Shown: positions 45,257-54,830, counted from the stretch's first letter. The stretch is 64,000 nt of DNA from Exiguobacterium acetylicum DSM 20416 (GCF_000702605.1 NZ_JNIR01000001.1:1664501-1728500); one strand, 5' to 3'. A program made the numbers and translations. Notes: generated by a model not told the origin, from the letters alone.

Positions 45257-45753
45257 TGTTACTGTTAGATGTTGATCACAGTTTGTTATTTGATGAAGAG
45301 ACGATGCGCTCCATCAACAAGCCGACGTTGCTTGTCGAGCGAGTCGCTGGGCGACCTCGTTTCATGACGATGCGAGCGCATCTTAGATTAAAACGGTTAG
45401 TATCGATTAACGGTGTTGTTCCGGTGACGAAACGAACGATGGAAGAGTACCAGCAGTTGGAACTCTTTCAAATCGATGCGCCACCTAAGTGGGCGATCAT
45501 TGACGGTGGAAAGATTTTGCTCAAAGAAGGAAAAGTGGATCGTCGATATGAAAATTGGCTTCGTCAATTCAATAAGGAGACATCACTTAATTCCATTCTT
45601 GAGTATCTCATCGAAATGGAACAAGTTTCAATCGATGTATATCCTTCTGAGACGTTATCCAGTGTAATCACGCTGCCGCATGAACCGATTCAACGGACGA
45701 CGGACGAAGCGGTATTACTAGAAGAACTATTTCGTAAGTATGAAACGACATGA
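45256..45753 (+). CDS. Short HAD-like protein
   Basis: A 165-aa protein opening MLLLDVDHSLLFDEE, which resembles HAD motif I (DxD). No clear motif III/IV (lysine, GDxxxD) follows. The rest (KPTLLVERVAGRPRFMTM, VVPVTKRTMEEYQQL) suits a HAD cap or a degenerate fold. It ends at a proper stop before the remains of terminator A, so the IS did not truncate it. Its start overlaps the PAP2 stop in TGATG. The role is unknown. Confidence 0.65.
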   Translation: MLLLDVDHSLLFDEETMRSINKPTLLVERVAGRPRFMTMRAHLRLKRLVSINGVVPVTKRTMEEYQQLELFQIDAPPKWAIIDGGKILLKEGKVDRRYENWLRQFNKETSLNSILEYLIEMEQVSIDVYPSETLSSVITLPHEPIQRTTDEAVLLEELFRKYETT

Positions 45754-45766
45754 AAAAACCGGACGG
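45754..45766. terminator. Interrupted terminator A, part left of IS copy 2
   Basis: AAAAAACCGGACGG is the complement of the CCGTCCGG-T-run end of the degV terminator. An extra TAGAC (45767-45771) then separates it from the IS end. Confidence 0.75.
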
Positions 45767-45813
45767 TAGACTAGACTGACCTAGCAATATGAGACACATA
45801 TAAAACACCTTGA

Positions 45814-46599
45814 TTAGGCTGCCTGTACACCGTATTTTTTCGGTGTCAGGTAGCCTAATTTTTCTTGGATTCGTTCTTCGTTATAGTAATTTAAGTAATT
45901 AGTAACGCGTTCAGAGACCTCATGGTCTCTTAGTGAATTAAATTTGACGTACTGGAATTCCTCGGACTTTAAATTAGAGTGGAACGATTCGATAACTGCG
46001 TTGTCCCAACAGTTTCCTCTACGAGACATACTGCTTGTTAGGTGATTCCTTTTAACGAATTCTTGAAAGGCGTATGACGTATAGACACTTCCTTGGTCCG
46101 AATGAAGGATGACCCCTTCGGGATAGTTTCGATTCTCAAGCGCTATCTTCAACGTATCAATCACAAGAGACGTTTGTTGATGCTCGTATAACTTGTATGC
46201 GACGATTTCGTTATTAAAAAGATCCATGATGATGGAAAGATATTTCGTCGTGCTGCCGTATTGGATATAGGTGATATCCGTCACCCACTTTTGATTCGGT
46301 TTACTTGCTGTGAAATCGCGCTTGATGAGATCCGGTGCCGTTATGATGCGCTCACCTTGAGACTTCCATCTTCGCTTCGGCTTGATCCGACATTGGAGAT
46401 GGTGTTTTTGCATGATTTTCTGTACGGTATTCCGATTGGCTTTTAACTGATAGATTTGCTGTAATAATGCCTTTATTTTTCGATGTCCATTCCGATACTT
46501 GGTCTGTTTACTTAGTTCAATGACGGTTTTTTCGAGCACCGAAGGTGCTTTCACAGATTCCTTAATCCAACGGTAATAGCTTGCTCTTGGTACATTCAA
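45814..46599 (-). CDS. IS3-family transposase OrfB, DDE core (copy 2)
   Basis: 261 aa from the first ATG, with the same DDE blocks as copy 1 (KWVTDITYIQ, LHSDQGSVYTS, VIESFHSNLKSEEF). One residue differs (KYLSIIMDL versus KYLSTIMDL). The frame is open back to the slippery site at 46701-46695. Confidence 0.9.
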   Translation of the reverse strand: MNVPRASYYRWIKESVKAPSVLEKTVIELSKQTKYRNGHRKIKALLQQIYQLKANRNTVQKIMQKHHLQCRIKPKRRWKSQGERIITAPDLIKRDFTASKPNQKWVTDITYIQYGSTTKYLSIIMDLFNNEIVAYKLYEHQQTSLVIDTLKIALENRNYPEGVILHSDQGSVYTSYAFQEFVKRNHLTSSMSRRGNCWDNAVIESFHSNLKSEEFQYVKFNSLRDHEVSERVTNYLNYYNEERIQEKLGYLTPKKYGVQAA

Positions 46600-46658
46600 A
46601 GCGCTAAGAATGGCGGTGATTGTATACTTTCTCCGAAGAAACTCTACAATTTTTATGA

Positions 46659-46976
46659 CTACTTCTTTCTCAACTCTCTTTCGATTTCCATGTACTTTTT
46701 TAAGATCTCATTTTCCATCTTCAGATGTGACATTTGTCGTTCTCTCTTGTCATCCTCACTCGCAGAATCTGGACCATGTCCATAGGTATATTGTTTACCG
46801 ATTGGCTGATCAAATCGATAATGTTCGTTAGAGCGATACCATCTCATCCATGTTTTGATTTGAGATTCATTTTTGATTCCGTACTTCTCCATGATTTCTC
46901 TCGTCGTTAACTTACCACTCAGCTTATCTTTGACTACTGCCCATTTCACTTCACTTGAATATACGTTTTTGCCCAT
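46659..46976 (-). CDS. IS3-family transposase OrfA (copy 2)
   Basis: 105 aa, as in copy 1 except E for K in YRSNEHYRF. The A-AAA-AAG slippery heptamer is at 46701-46695, in phase for a -1 shift into OrfB. Confidence 0.92.
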   Translation of the reverse strand: MGKNVYSSEVKWAVVKDKLSGKLTTREIMEKYGIKNESQIKTWMRWYRSNEHYRFDQPIGKQYTYGHGPDSASEDDKRERQMSHLKMENEILKKYMEIERELRKK

Positions 46977-47062
46977 GCAAAAACACCTCCGATGTTAGTA
47001 CTTTTTAAAAGTGTACCACTCCGAAGGTGTTTTATATTGTCTCAAAATTTTAGGTTAGCCCA

Positions 47063-47090
47063 TCCGAATTAAATCGGAAGCAGTTTTTTT
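47063..47090. terminator. Interrupted terminator B, part right of IS copy 2
   Basis: TCCGAATTAAATCGGAAGCAGTTTTTTTT is the loop and 3' arm of a terminator (written here as two parts: TCCGAATTAAAT then CGGAAGCAG plus T's). The missing arm ACTGCTTCCG is the complement of 21313-21322 next to IS copy 1. Confidence 0.75.
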
Positions 47091-47093
47091 TGC

Positions 47094-48737
47094 TTATTTT
47101 CCTTCGATCGAAGCCCATTTGTACGAGAAGTCTGCGCCGAAGTTATGCTCGACGACTCCTTTAACGTATGGTTTGACGAGGAATGCACGTCCACGCTGAT
47201 AAACAGGTGAGATCGCTGCAGAGTCGAGAAGGATTTTCTCAGCTTCTTGCAATTCAGACCAGCGTTTTGCTGCATCTGTTTGTGTTTGAGCATCTTTGAT
47301 GAGTTTATCATACTCTTCGTTTGACCACTTACCACGGTTGTATGGTCCGTCTGTCAAGAAGAGATCGAGGAACGTCATCGGATCTTGGTAGTCAGGTCCC
47401 CAGCCCGCGAATGAAAACTGGAAGTCCCCTTTGTTTTCGAGATCAAGTTTGTTTTTGAATGGTTGTTGTTTGATTGTGACCTTCATACCTGGAAGGTTTT
47501 TCTCAAGTTCACCTTTCAAGAACTCACCGATTTTCTTAGCATCGTCGCTATCATAGTTCAAGAGTTCAAGATCAACCGATTTTTGACCGATTTCCTTAAG
47601 TCCCTCTTCCCAGAGTTTTTTCGCTTCGTCTGCATTATATTCGTTGAATGCTGGATACTTATCACGGAAATCTTTCCCGTCAGCATCTTTCGCGAAATCT
47701 TTTGGTACGAGATAGTTCGCTGGAAGTGATCCGTTTGCGAGGATAACATCCGTGATCCCTTTTTTATCGTAACCCATGTCGATTGCGCGACGGATTTTTT
47801 CGTTATCAAGCGCTTTTACCTTCGTGTTGAGGTAGAGGTAGAAGATTGTTGATTCACCTTTTGTTTTGAATTCTTTATTATCTTTGAACTGGGCAACGAA
47901 CTCAGATGTTAAACCTGTGCGATCGATGTCACCTTTTTCGTAAAGGTTAACACCAGTTGCAACTTCTTTAACGACCTTAACGTTGATCGTTTTAAGTTTA
48001 ACAGCATCTTTATCCCAGTAGTTATCGTTTTTGACCATTTTCCAGCCTTGCTCACGTGTCCACTCTGTTAATTTGAATGGTCCGTTATAGAGCGCTTTGT
48101 CTGCAGTCGAACCGAAGTCTTTTCCGATTTTCTTCGAGAGTTCTTCTGATTTCGGCATGAATGGTCCGAATCCAGTAAGTCCGAGGAAGTAGTCTGCAGG
48201 TGCTTTTAACTTAACTTCGAACGTTTTGTCGTCGATTGCTTTGACGCCGACAGCATCACGCTCGCCTTTTTTCGTGTTGTACTCTTCTGCACCTTCGATG
48301 TTGTAGAAGACGTATGCATACTGTGAAGCGTTCTCTGGATTAAGAACTTCTTTCCATGCATATTCAAAGTCTTTAGCTGTGATTGGAGTACCGTCAGACC
48401 ATTTCGCATCACGTAATTTGAACGTGTACGTCTTTTTGTCTTCTGATACTTCATGACTCTCAGCGATACCTGGTGTTGGTTGCTGTTTGTCATCAAGACG
48501 GTAAAGACCTTCCATCGTGTTGTTCAACACGTTGAATGAAACTGCATCTGTAGAAGTCGTCGGGTTAAGTGTCGGGATATCCGAACCTTCGATCAAGTTA
48601 AGTGTTTGATCACTAGACTTTTTGTCTGAACCTGTGTCGCCCGATTTGTCGCCTGAATCCGTTGTCGAACAAGCTGCGAGGAACGCACTTGATACGAGAG
48701 CTACTGAAGTAGCTAAAGCAAAACTTTTCTTCTTCAT
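47094..48737 (-). CDS. Oligopeptide ABC transporter substrate-binding lipoprotein (second OppA)
   Basis: A 547-aa SBP_bac_5 lipoprotein with lipobox LAAC (C22) followed by STTDSGDKSGDTGSDKK. It shares NNTMEGLYRLDDKQ, YTFKLRDAKWSDGTPITAKDF, LYNGPFKLTEW and WGPDYQDPMTF with OppA at 23348. No permease genes adjoin, so it probably serves OppBCDF. ATG 48737 follows AGGGGGG. A promoter (TTGTAA, 18 bp, TATAGT) lies at 48834-48805. Confidence 0.92.
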   Translation of the reverse strand: MKKKSFALATSVALVSSAFLAACSTTDSGDKSGDTGSDKKSSDQTLNLIEGSDIPTLNPTTSTDAVSFNVLNNTMEGLYRLDDKQQPTPGIAESHEVSEDKKTYTFKLRDAKWSDGTPITAKDFEYAWKEVLNPENASQYAYVFYNIEGAEEYNTKKGERDAVGVKAIDDKTFEVKLKAPADYFLGLTGFGPFMPKSEELSKKIGKDFGSTADKALYNGPFKLTEWTREQGWKMVKNDNYWDKDAVKLKTINVKVVKEVATGVNLYEKGDIDRTGLTSEFVAQFKDNKEFKTKGESTIFYLYLNTKVKALDNEKIRRAIDMGYDKKGITDVILANGSLPANYLVPKDFAKDADGKDFRDKYPAFNEYNADEAKKLWEEGLKEIGQKSVDLELLNYDSDDAKKIGEFLKGELEKNLPGMKVTIKQQPFKNKLDLENKGDFQFSFAGWGPDYQDPMTFLDLFLTDGPYNRGKWSNEEYDKLIKDAQTQTDAAKRWSELQEAEKILLDSAAISPVYQRGRAFLVKPYVKGVVEHNFGADFSYKWASIEGK

Positions 48738-48804
48738 GTTACGATGACCCCCCTAGGTTTCTAAAAAGTGATACTGTCAGGTTTTTGACCGAAAAAAAAG
48801 AATT

Positions 48805-48834
48805 ACTATATTCGAATCAAACCCTTCGTTACAA
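48805..48834 (-). promoter_or_regulatory. Promoter for the second oppA
   Basis: TTGTAA (48834-48829), an 18-bp spacer and TATAGT (48810-48805), with a leader of about 65 nt before the ATG. Confidence 0.5.
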
Positions 48835-48904
48835 ATAGTTTACAATGTTCTGATAATTTTGCAAACCTTTTATCCGATTTTTCTAAATATTTTTTCAAAA
48901 AAGA

Positions 48905-48932
48905 CTGGGACCTCACGAAAAAATGGTCCCAG
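48905..48932 (-). terminator. Terminator after the third OppA-like gene
   Basis: CTGGGACC and GGTCCCAG pair around a 12-nt loop. The minus strand continues TCTTTTTTG. Confidence 0.8.
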
Positions 48933-48940
48933 CTCAGTGA

Positions 48941-50497
48941 TTATTTTAGAATTTTCATTGCACGAAGTAGGTATTCCGGTCCATAAATCGGTACTTCGAT
49001 TCCTTGAATCGTATCAGAAACATATAATTTCTCTGTCGTCTGATACAAAGGAACGATGACGGCATCTTGATTGATCAACTGCCTTTCAGCTTGATGATAC
49101 AATGCTTGTTTTTTCTTCATATCTCGTACCTGCCGTGCTTTTTCGATCAGTTGATCGTACGTGTCGGATTGATAGTTTACGGAATTCAACGGATTATCTG
49201 AGACGAACTGGTTCAAATATGCAAGTGGACCTGGATAATCCGGCATCCATCCCGTTAACGTCATCGCATACTGAGCCGACTGTTCTTTATCGATCTTCTC
49301 TTCAATCCCAACTGGTTTAAGAACGATATCAATATCAGGCAACTGTCTCTCAAGATACGTCTCAAGTTGTTTCCCGATCCGTTTTGCCTGTGGATCATCA
49401 AAATTAAGCATCTCGATTCGTTGTTTCTTCTGTTGTTTACCATTTTCTTTTTTTACTTGTATCGGTTCTGTCATTAATACATTCGTATCTGTGACGACGA
49501 ATCGATTCGTCGGAATGCCTGCATATCCTAAAGGAAGTTGAACGGACTCTTTTTCCATCAAGGCGTAAGCAATTCGTTTTCGGAGTGTCTTTTCGCGGAA
49601 GGCTTCATTTTTTTGATTAAATGCGATATAAAAGACACCGCTCCGCTTTTTTTGATAGGTTGGTCGAGAGACTTGATCTTCTTGTGTCTCAACACTCTCT
49701 TGTAACGGAAGAATCGCTGCTTTACTGTTCTCATACGTACTCCATTGCGTCTGATGATCAGAGATGATGCGGCTTTTAACTTCCTCGACCGTGACAACAT
49801 TTTGTTGATGATACTGGTTGTTTTTTTTAAGCGTATATCCGTTTTTCGACATCTGTTCTAGTGTAAACGCACCATTCCCGGTGAGGTCTTGCCATTTTTT
49901 AGATGCCGGTTGCGGATAAAAAACGGACATTGCGAGTAATTCTTTTAGATTCGAAACCGGCTGATTCAGCGTGATGATCAGTTGGTCACGTCCTTTGGCC
50001 TTTACACCTAGACGTTCTGGCTTCATTTTTCCGTCATTGACGGCACGTCCATTTTCAAACACTTCAAATAAGAAACCATAGGGAGAATTTGTTTTATTGG
50101 CTGCGACACGTCGGAAACTATCGACAAAGTCTTGCGCTGTAATCGGCTGACCCTTCGCATTTTTTGTTTGTTTGAGTTGAATCGTATATGTCAGACGATC
50201 CTTTGAGACTGACATATCCTGTGCTAATCCTCTACGGACGGATGTCCCAGAAGTAAAAACATATAATCCTTCATACAGTTGTGCTAACAGTGTCTGAGAA
50301 CGGCTATCCGTTGCTAACGCAATATCGGATGTCTTCGGGAGTGATGATTCAATTAATTCAACCTTCACTGCTTGTGTCTCCTGATCTGTTTTCGTCTTTT
50401 GAGATGATGATAGACGGTATATGAGCGTACCACTGAGACCAATCAATAAACATATGATCAGTATCATGATTGATGTTTTTCTTGTGATATTAGTCAT
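48941..50497 (-). CDS. Membrane-anchored OppA-like substrate-binding protein
   Basis: A 518-aa diverged SBP_bac_5 protein (YTIQLKQTKNAKGQPITAQDFVDSF in two halves, TGNGAFTLEQM, WMPDYPGPLAYLNQF). Unlike its two paralogues it has no lipobox cysteine. The N-terminus MTNITRKTSIMILIICLLIG continues LSGTLIYRLSSSQKTKTD, which looks like an uncleaved membrane anchor. It follows fabF and precedes the second OppA, away from any permease, and may be a specialised binding protein. RBS is AAAGGAG. Confidence 0.82.
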   Translation of the reverse strand: MTNITRKTSIMILIICLLIGLSGTLIYRLSSSQKTKTDQETQAVKVELIESSLPKTSDIALATDSRSQTLLAQLYEGLYVFTSGTSVRRGLAQDMSVSKDRLTYTIQLKQTKNAKGQPITAQDFVDSFRRVAANKTNSPYGFLFEVFENGRAVNDGKMKPERLGVKAKGRDQLIITLNQPVSNLKELLAMSVFYPQPASKKWQDLTGNGAFTLEQMSKNGYTLKKNNQYHQQNVVTVEEVKSRIISDHQTQWSTYENSKAAILPLQESVETQEDQVSRPTYQKKRSGVFYIAFNQKNEAFREKTLRKRIAYALMEKESVQLPLGYAGIPTNRFVVTDTNVLMTEPIQVKKENGKQQKKQRIEMLNFDDPQAKRIGKQLETYLERQLPDIDIVLKPVGIEEKIDKEQSAQYAMTLTGWMPDYPGPLAYLNQFVSDNPLNSVNYQSDTYDQLIEKARQVRDMKKKQALYHQAERQLINQDAVIVPLYQTTEKLYVSDTIQGIEVPIYGPEYLLRAMKILK

Positions 50498-50594
50498 AAA
50501 CGACTCCTTTCTGCGTCAAACACGCATTTCTCTATTGAATCAGAAAATCAGCAAAAAAGCGACCCCCTCGTTTTTCTAAGGGAATCGCTTAATC

Positions 50595-51833
50595 TTAAGC
50601 TTCGTAACGTTTAAAGACGAGTGATGCGTTGTGTCCACCGAACCCGAGCGAGTTGCTCAGGGCATAATTCAATTTTACGCTCCGTGCACCTTCCGTCACG
50701 TAATCAAGATCACAACCTTCACTCGGCTGTTTGAGATGAATCGTTGGGTGAACGGTTTGTTCTTGTAACGATTTAATTGTTGCAATCGCCTCGACGCCAC
50801 CAGCGCCACCAAGCAAGTGACCAATCATTGATTTCGTCGAGTTGACGACGAGTTGTTTTGCCTGTTCACCGAAGACACTATGGATTGCTTTTGTTTCAAG
50901 AATGTCGTTCATCGGTGTGCTCGTTCCGTGTGCATTGATGTATCCAACTGCTTCTGGTGCGATACCTGCATCTTGGATTGCCATTGCCATCGCACGTGCT
51001 CCACCGTCTCCATCTGGATCTGGAGCTGTGATGTGGTAGGCGTCAGCTGTTAATCCATATCCACTGACTTCGGCATAGATTTTTGCACCACGCGCTACCG
51101 CATGCTCGTACTCTTCAAGAATCAAGATGCCTGCCCCTTCTCCCATGACGAATCCATCACGTCCTTCGTCAAACGGACGGCTTGCTGTCTCAGGATCGTG
51201 ATTCGTTGACATAGCTTTGTTGGCACAAAAACCAGCAAATGATAAGTTCGTGATTGGTGCTTCCGCTCCACCAGCGATCATGACATCTGCATCGCCCCGT
51301 TCGATGACACGAAGGGCTTCTCCAATGGCATTCGTTCCTGAAGCACATGCAGTGACGGAACAGTTATTCGGTCCCTTGGCTCCGGTATAGATCGATACCT
51401 GACCGCTTGCCATGTTTGGAATCATCATCGGAATGAAGAACGGGCTGACACGACGGTGTCCACGTTCGAAGTAGATCTTCGCTTGTTTCTCAATTGTCTC
51501 AACGCCACCGATTCCTGATCCAATCCAAACCCCAGCACGTTCTGCGATTTCTTTAATGTCGATTCCAGAATCTTGGACAGCTTCCATGCTTGCGACAAGT
51601 GAGTAATGAACGAAGCGGTCCATCTTACGTGCTTCTTTCGCCTCGATGAATTCTGTTACATCGAAGTTTTGTAATTCGCCAGTGACCTTCGTTGGATACT
51701 CATCGATATCGAGACGCTCCATCGGACGAATCCCGTTTGTTCCTTCTTTTAGTGCTTCCCAGAATGTATTGGCATCGTTCCCGATCGGTGTCAGTGCTCC
51801 GATTCCTGTGACTACAACGCGTTTTCTCATCAT
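50595..51833 (-). CDS. fabF: 3-oxoacyl-ACP synthase II (FabF)
   Basis: FabF elongates acyl-ACP with malonyl-ACP. The 412-aa product has the nucleophile C163 in [13 protein letters not shown], then [12 protein letters not shown] and [15 protein letters not shown] with the two catalytic histidines. It lies 1 nt after fabH in one operon. The start is one of two tandem ATGs; AAAGGAG lies about 12 nt upstream of the first. Confidence 0.96.
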   Translation of the reverse strand: MMRKRVVVTGIGALTPIGNDANTFWEALKEGTNGIRPMERLDIDEYPTKVTGELQNFDVTEFIEAKEARKMDRFVHYSLVASMEAVQDSGIDIKEIAERAGVWIGSGIGGVETIEKQAKIYFERGHRRVSPFFIPMMIPNMASGQVSIYTGAKGPNNCSVTACASGTNAIGEALRVIERGDADVMIAGGAEAPITNLSFAGFCANKAMSTNHDPETASRPFDEGRDGFVMGEGAGILILEEYEHAVARGAKIYAEVSGYGLTADAYHITAPDPDGDGGARAMAMAIQDAGIAPEAVGYINAHGTSTPMNDILETKAIHSVFGEQAKQLVVNSTKSMIGHLLGGAGGVEAIATIKSLQEQTVHPTIHLKQPSEGCDLDYVTEGARSVKLNYALSNSLGFGGHNASLVFKRYEA

Positions 51834-51834
51834 C

Positions 51835-52779
51835 TTATGTGTTCTCTCCTTTAGTCCAAGTAATGTATGCTGCTCCCCAAGTCAATCCGGCACCAAATCC
51901 AGCAAGTACGAGTTTCGTACCAGGTGTCAGGCGTCCTTGTTGACGCGCTTCCTCAAGTGCGAGTGGGATTGATGCAGCAGATGTATTCGCGTGCTCATCG
52001 ATCGTGACGATGACCTTTTCTTGCGGAATATGCAGTCGTTCGCACGCTGCATCAATGATGCGTAGGTTTGCTTGATGCGGAATCAAGATATCGATATCTT
52101 CGAGCGTACTATCCGCTTTTTGAATGACTTTCTCAACGATTTCCGGTAATTTACGAACCGCAAACTTAAAGACTTCCCGACCGTTCATCTCGATTGGTCC
52201 ATCAATGTCCTTAAATAATAAATGTGCTCCGCGTCCATCTGTTCCAAGCTCGAAGGCATTAAGACCCGCTTGCTCAGTTGGTCCGATGACGACTGCCCCT
52301 GCACCATCTCCAAATAAGATGGCAGTTGACCGGTCTGACCAGTCGACGATACTCGACATTTTTTCAGCACCGATGACGAGCGCATGTTTTCCTTCAACTG
52401 TCGTCAACATGCTAGTAGCTGTTTGTAATGCAAAGATGAAGCCACTACATGCCGCACTAATATCGAATGCAGTCGCTCCGCGTGCTCCAAGACGCTCTTG
52501 GACGATACAGGCTGTAGATGGAAACGCGCGTCCTGTTGCCGTTCCGACGACGATCAACCCGATGTCCTCTACTGTCAATCCAGCATCATCAAGCGCTTTC
52601 TGAGCAGCTTCTGTCGCTAAGTCAGTGACATCCACATCATCGGCTGCAATCCGTCGTGCCCCGATTCCTGTCCGTGTCCGAATCCATTCATCGCTCGTAT
52701 CGAGCGTCGTTGCTAATTCATCATTCGTCACGCGCCGTGACGGCAAAGACGTTCCTAATCCTACAATCCCGATCTTCAT
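51835..52779 (-). CDS. fabH: 3-oxoacyl-ACP synthase III (FabH)
   Basis: FabH starts fatty-acid synthesis by condensing acyl-CoA with malonyl-ACP; Bacillus-type enzymes prefer branched primers. The 314-aa product has C111 in [14 protein letters not shown], His in [11 protein letters not shown] and Asn in [12 protein letters not shown]. It heads the fabH-fabF operon behind a FapR-type operator and a sigma-A promoter. B. subtilis has the same pair. Confidence 0.97.
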   Translation of the reverse strand: MKIGIVGLGTSLPSRRVTNDELATTLDTSDEWIRTRTGIGARRIAADDVDVTDLATEAAQKALDDAGLTVEDIGLIVVGTATGRAFPSTACIVQERLGARGATAFDISAACSGFIFALQTATSMLTTVEGKHALVIGAEKMSSIVDWSDRSTAILFGDGAGAVVIGPTEQAGLNAFELGTDGRGAHLLFKDIDGPIEMNGREVFKFAVRKLPEIVEKVIQKADSTLEDIDILIPHQANLRIIDAACERLHIPQEKVIVTIDEHANTSAASIPLALEEARQQGRLTPGTKLVLAGFGAGLTWGAAYITWTKGENT

Positions 52780-52797
52780 AAGGCATCCCCTTTTGTT

Positions 52798-52816
52798 ATT
52801 AGTATCTGGTACTAAT
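52798..52816 (-). promoter_or_regulatory. FapR-type operator of fabHF
   Basis: ATTAGTA-CCAGA-TACTAAT on the minus strand is a perfect 7-5-7 palindrome. It overlaps the -10 element and lies 19 bp upstream of fabH. FapR releases it when malonyl-CoA accumulates in B. subtilis. Confidence 0.88.
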
Positions 52817-52842
52817 ATAAAGCGTTAATTTGCTTTTGTCAA
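52814..52842 (-). promoter_or_regulatory. Sigma-A promoter of fabHF
   Basis: TTGACA (52842-52837), a 17-bp spacer and TATATT (52819-52814), with both boxes near consensus. The -10 overlaps the FapR palindrome. Confidence 0.85.
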
Positions 52843-52849
52843 AGAAAAA

Positions 52850-52879
52850 AGGAAGAGCATGGTCTCCCGTGCCCTTCCT
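52850..52879 (-). terminator. Terminator after mtnN
   Basis: GGAAGGGCACGG pairs with CCATGCTCTTCC on the minus strand, with one mismatch and a G-U pair, and is followed by TTTTTTC. Confidence 0.7.
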
Positions 52880-52885
52880 CATACC

Positions 52886-53584
52886 TCATTCTGCTAACGT
52901 CCGTACGACTTCCATGACCATTTTAGCGGAATTGATTGACGCAATCTCGAGGAATTCATCAAACGAGAGTGACGCTTCTTCATTGGCGCTATCTGAAATC
53001 GACCGCGTTACGACGAACGGGACACCGAACTGATGACAGACTTGTGCGATTGGTGCTGCTTCCATTTCGACGGCTGCGACTTCTGGGAAGTGCGCCTTGA
53101 TTTGAGCAGAGCGCTCTGAATCGTGGATGAACGAATCGCCTGTCGCAATCAATCCATGAACGACGCGAATCGCATCCATCCGCTCGATGACGGCTTCTGC
53201 TGTTGCAACAAGCTTCGGATCTGCTTGATAGGCAGCTGGCATTCCAGGTACCTGTCCATATTCGTATCCAAATGCCGTCACGTCGACGTCGTGGTGTCGC
53301 ACTTCTGTTGAGACGACGACATCCCCGACTGTTAACCCTTCTTTGAATCCGCCTGCTGATCCCGTATTGATGACAGCAGTTGGTTTGTAGTGGTCCAGCA
53401 ATAATGTCGTCCCGATCGCAGCATTGACTTTCCCGATTCCTGACTTCAAGATGACGACAGGAACGCTATTTAAAAGCCCTTCATAAAAATGATAGTTTGC
53501 GATGACTGTATCTTTACGTTCTGATAACTCATTACGCAATAAATTGACTTCCTCTTCCATTGCGCCGATGATTGCGATTGGCAT
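52886..53584 (-). CDS. mtnN: 5'-methylthioadenosine/S-adenosylhomocysteine nucleosidase
   Basis: This enzyme splits adenine from MTA and SAH, recycling methyl and sulphur metabolites and feeding quorum-signal and methionine pathways. The 232-aa product has IIGAMEEEV (catalytic E near residue 12), GSAGGF, the [11 protein letters not shown] block and [10 protein letters not shown] with the catalytic Asp. I chose ATG 53584 because GGAGG precedes it; the 53602 frame begins with the ribosome site itself. Confidence 0.95.
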   Translation of the reverse strand: MPIAIIGAMEEEVNLLRNELSERKDTVIANYHFYEGLLNSVPVVILKSGIGKVNAAIGTTLLLDHYKPTAVINTGSAGGFKEGLTVGDVVVSTEVRHHDVDVTAFGYEYGQVPGMPAAYQADPKLVATAEAVIERMDAIRVVHGLIATGDSFIHDSERSAQIKAHFPEVAAVEMEAAPIAQVCHQFGVPFVVTRSISDSANEEASLSFDEFLEIASINSAKMVMEVVRTLAE

Positions 53585-53606
53585 GGTCCATTCCTCCATC
53601 AAACAG

Positions 53607-53626
53607 AAAGCCGGATTGCTCCGGCT
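53607..53626 (-). terminator. Weak terminator after greA
   Basis: AGCCGG and CCGGCT pair around an 8-nt loop. The minus strand continues TTTCTGTTTG, so release may be partial and mtnN could be read through. Confidence 0.4.
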
Positions 53627-53636
53627 CCTGTGTTCT

Positions 53637-54110
53637 TTATTTGATCGATGTAATTTTTACTGCGTATTCGCCACCTGGTGCTGGTACAGAGACTTGATCT
53701 CCGACTTGGTGCCCCATTAAACTTTTCGCGATTGGTGATTCGTTCGAGATTTTACCTGTAAACGGATCTGCTTCGGCACTACCAACAATTGTGTACGTAT
53801 CTTCTTCGTTATCTTCGACACTCAAGAAAGTGACTGTCGTTCCGATACCGACGACCGAGATATCCTTCTCTTCTTCCGAGATGATCGCAACATTACGAAG
53901 CATCTCTTCAAGTTGAGCAATCCGGCCTTCGACCATCGCTTGTTCTTCTTTTGCTGAATCGTATTCTGCGTTCTCTGAAAGGTCACCGAACGAACGGGCG
54001 ATCTTGATGTTCTCGACGACTTCTTTCCGGCGGACTGACTTCAATTCATTCAATTCATTTTCAATGTTCGCTTTACCTTCAAGCGTCATGTAGTATTGCT
54101 TTTCTGCCAT
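53637..54110 (-). CDS. greA: Transcription elongation factor GreA
   Basis: GreA rescues backtracked RNA polymerase by stimulating transcript cleavage. The 157-aa product begins [20 protein letters not shown]; its N-terminal coiled coil carries the acidic tip pattern [15 protein letters not shown] (D and E residues near 41-46) and its C-terminal globular domain includes [20 protein letters not shown] chose ATG 54110 with AAGGAG 10 nt upstream; GTG 54119 is too near. In B. subtilis it follows udk as here. Confidence 0.95.
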   Translation of the reverse strand: MAEKQYYMTLEGKANIENELNELKSVRRKEVVENIKIARSFGDLSENAEYDSAKEEQAMVEGRIAQLEEMLRNVAIISEEEKDISVVGIGTTVTFLSVEDNEEDTYTIVGSAEADPFTGKISNESPIAKSLMGHQVGDQVSVPAPGGEYAVKITSIK

Positions 54111-54166
54111 TTTTGTCACGCTCCTTTTTATTCCACTAGTATAGTATATTCACATCTTTTTTGGAA

Positions 54167-54814
54167 TCAATATCCTCTTTGATCGAGTGCTGAACGATAA
54201 TCAAGAATCGCTCGAATCTTCGTCACGAGTAAATCGATCGCGACATGATTCTCGCCGCCTTCCGGTACGATGATGTCCGCATATCGTTTTGTTGGTTCAC
54301 AGAACTGCAGATGCATCGGACGAACGACGTTCGTATACTGCTCAACGACTGAGTCGATCGAGCGTCCACGTTCGTTGATATCACGTTGCATCCGACGAAG
54401 AATGCGAACGTCCGCATCCGTATCGACGAACACCTTGATATCCATTAGTTCCCGTAACCGTTCGTCTTCAAGCGCTAAAATTCCTTCTACGATGATGACA
54501 TCGCGTGGTTCGAGACGAATCGTTTCTTGTGCCCGCGTGTGGGCGACATAGTCATATACCGGTTTTTCAACGGCAATGTTTTCACGGAGCGACTGAATGT
54601 GCTCAATCAACAGACCATTATCAAAAGCAAACGGGTGATCATAGTTTGCCTGATACCGCTCCTCCATTGATAAATCACTTTGATCTTTATAATACGCGTC
54701 CTGTTCAATCATGACGATTGATTCACTTGGGAACGCATCGACGAGTGAACGTGCCACCGTCGTCTTCCCTGAACCCGTTCCGCCCGCTACGCCAATTACT
54801 ACCGGTTTTTGCAT
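54167..54814 (-). CDS. udk: Uridine kinase
   Basis: Uridine kinase phosphorylates uridine and cytidine in pyrimidine salvage. The 215-aa product has the P-loop GGTGSGKTT at residues 11-19, the nucleoside-binding YDHPFAFD and [10 protein letters not shown] blocks and [11 protein letters not shown] 54814 follows GGAGG at 10 nt. It lies 16 nt downstream of trmR. In B. subtilis, yrrN and yrrO (U32 peptidase-like) sit between trmR and udk, and they are absent here. Confidence 0.93.
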   Translation of the reverse strand: MQKPVVIGVAGGTGSGKTTVARSLVDAFPSESIVMIEQDAYYKDQSDLSMEERYQANYDHPFAFDNGLLIEHIQSLRENIAVEKPVYDYVAHTRAQETIRLEPRDVIIVEGILALEDERLRELMDIKVFVDTDADVRILRRMQRDINERGRSIDSVVEQYTNVVRPMHLQFCEPTKRYADIIVPEGGENHVAIDLLVTKIRAILDYRSALDQRGY

Positions 54815-54830
54815 GTCATTCGTTCCTCCA

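Larger units (their letters stand above)
45772..47062 (-). mobile_element. IS3-family insertion sequence, copy 2 (1291 bp, inverted)
   Basis: The same length and ends as copy 1 in opposite orientation. Seen differences at the protein level are S-T versus S-I in OrfB and K versus E in OrfA, so identity is near 100%. The outer (transposase 3') end is followed by an extra GTCTA (complement) not present at copy 1. The right flank begins TCCGAATTAAATCGG (47063), the other part of terminator B. Confidence 0.93.

Noticed and set aside
45253-45753. HAD gene truncated by IS copy 2
   Set aside because: The stop codon precedes the remains of a reconstructed terminator, so the gene ended there before the insertion.
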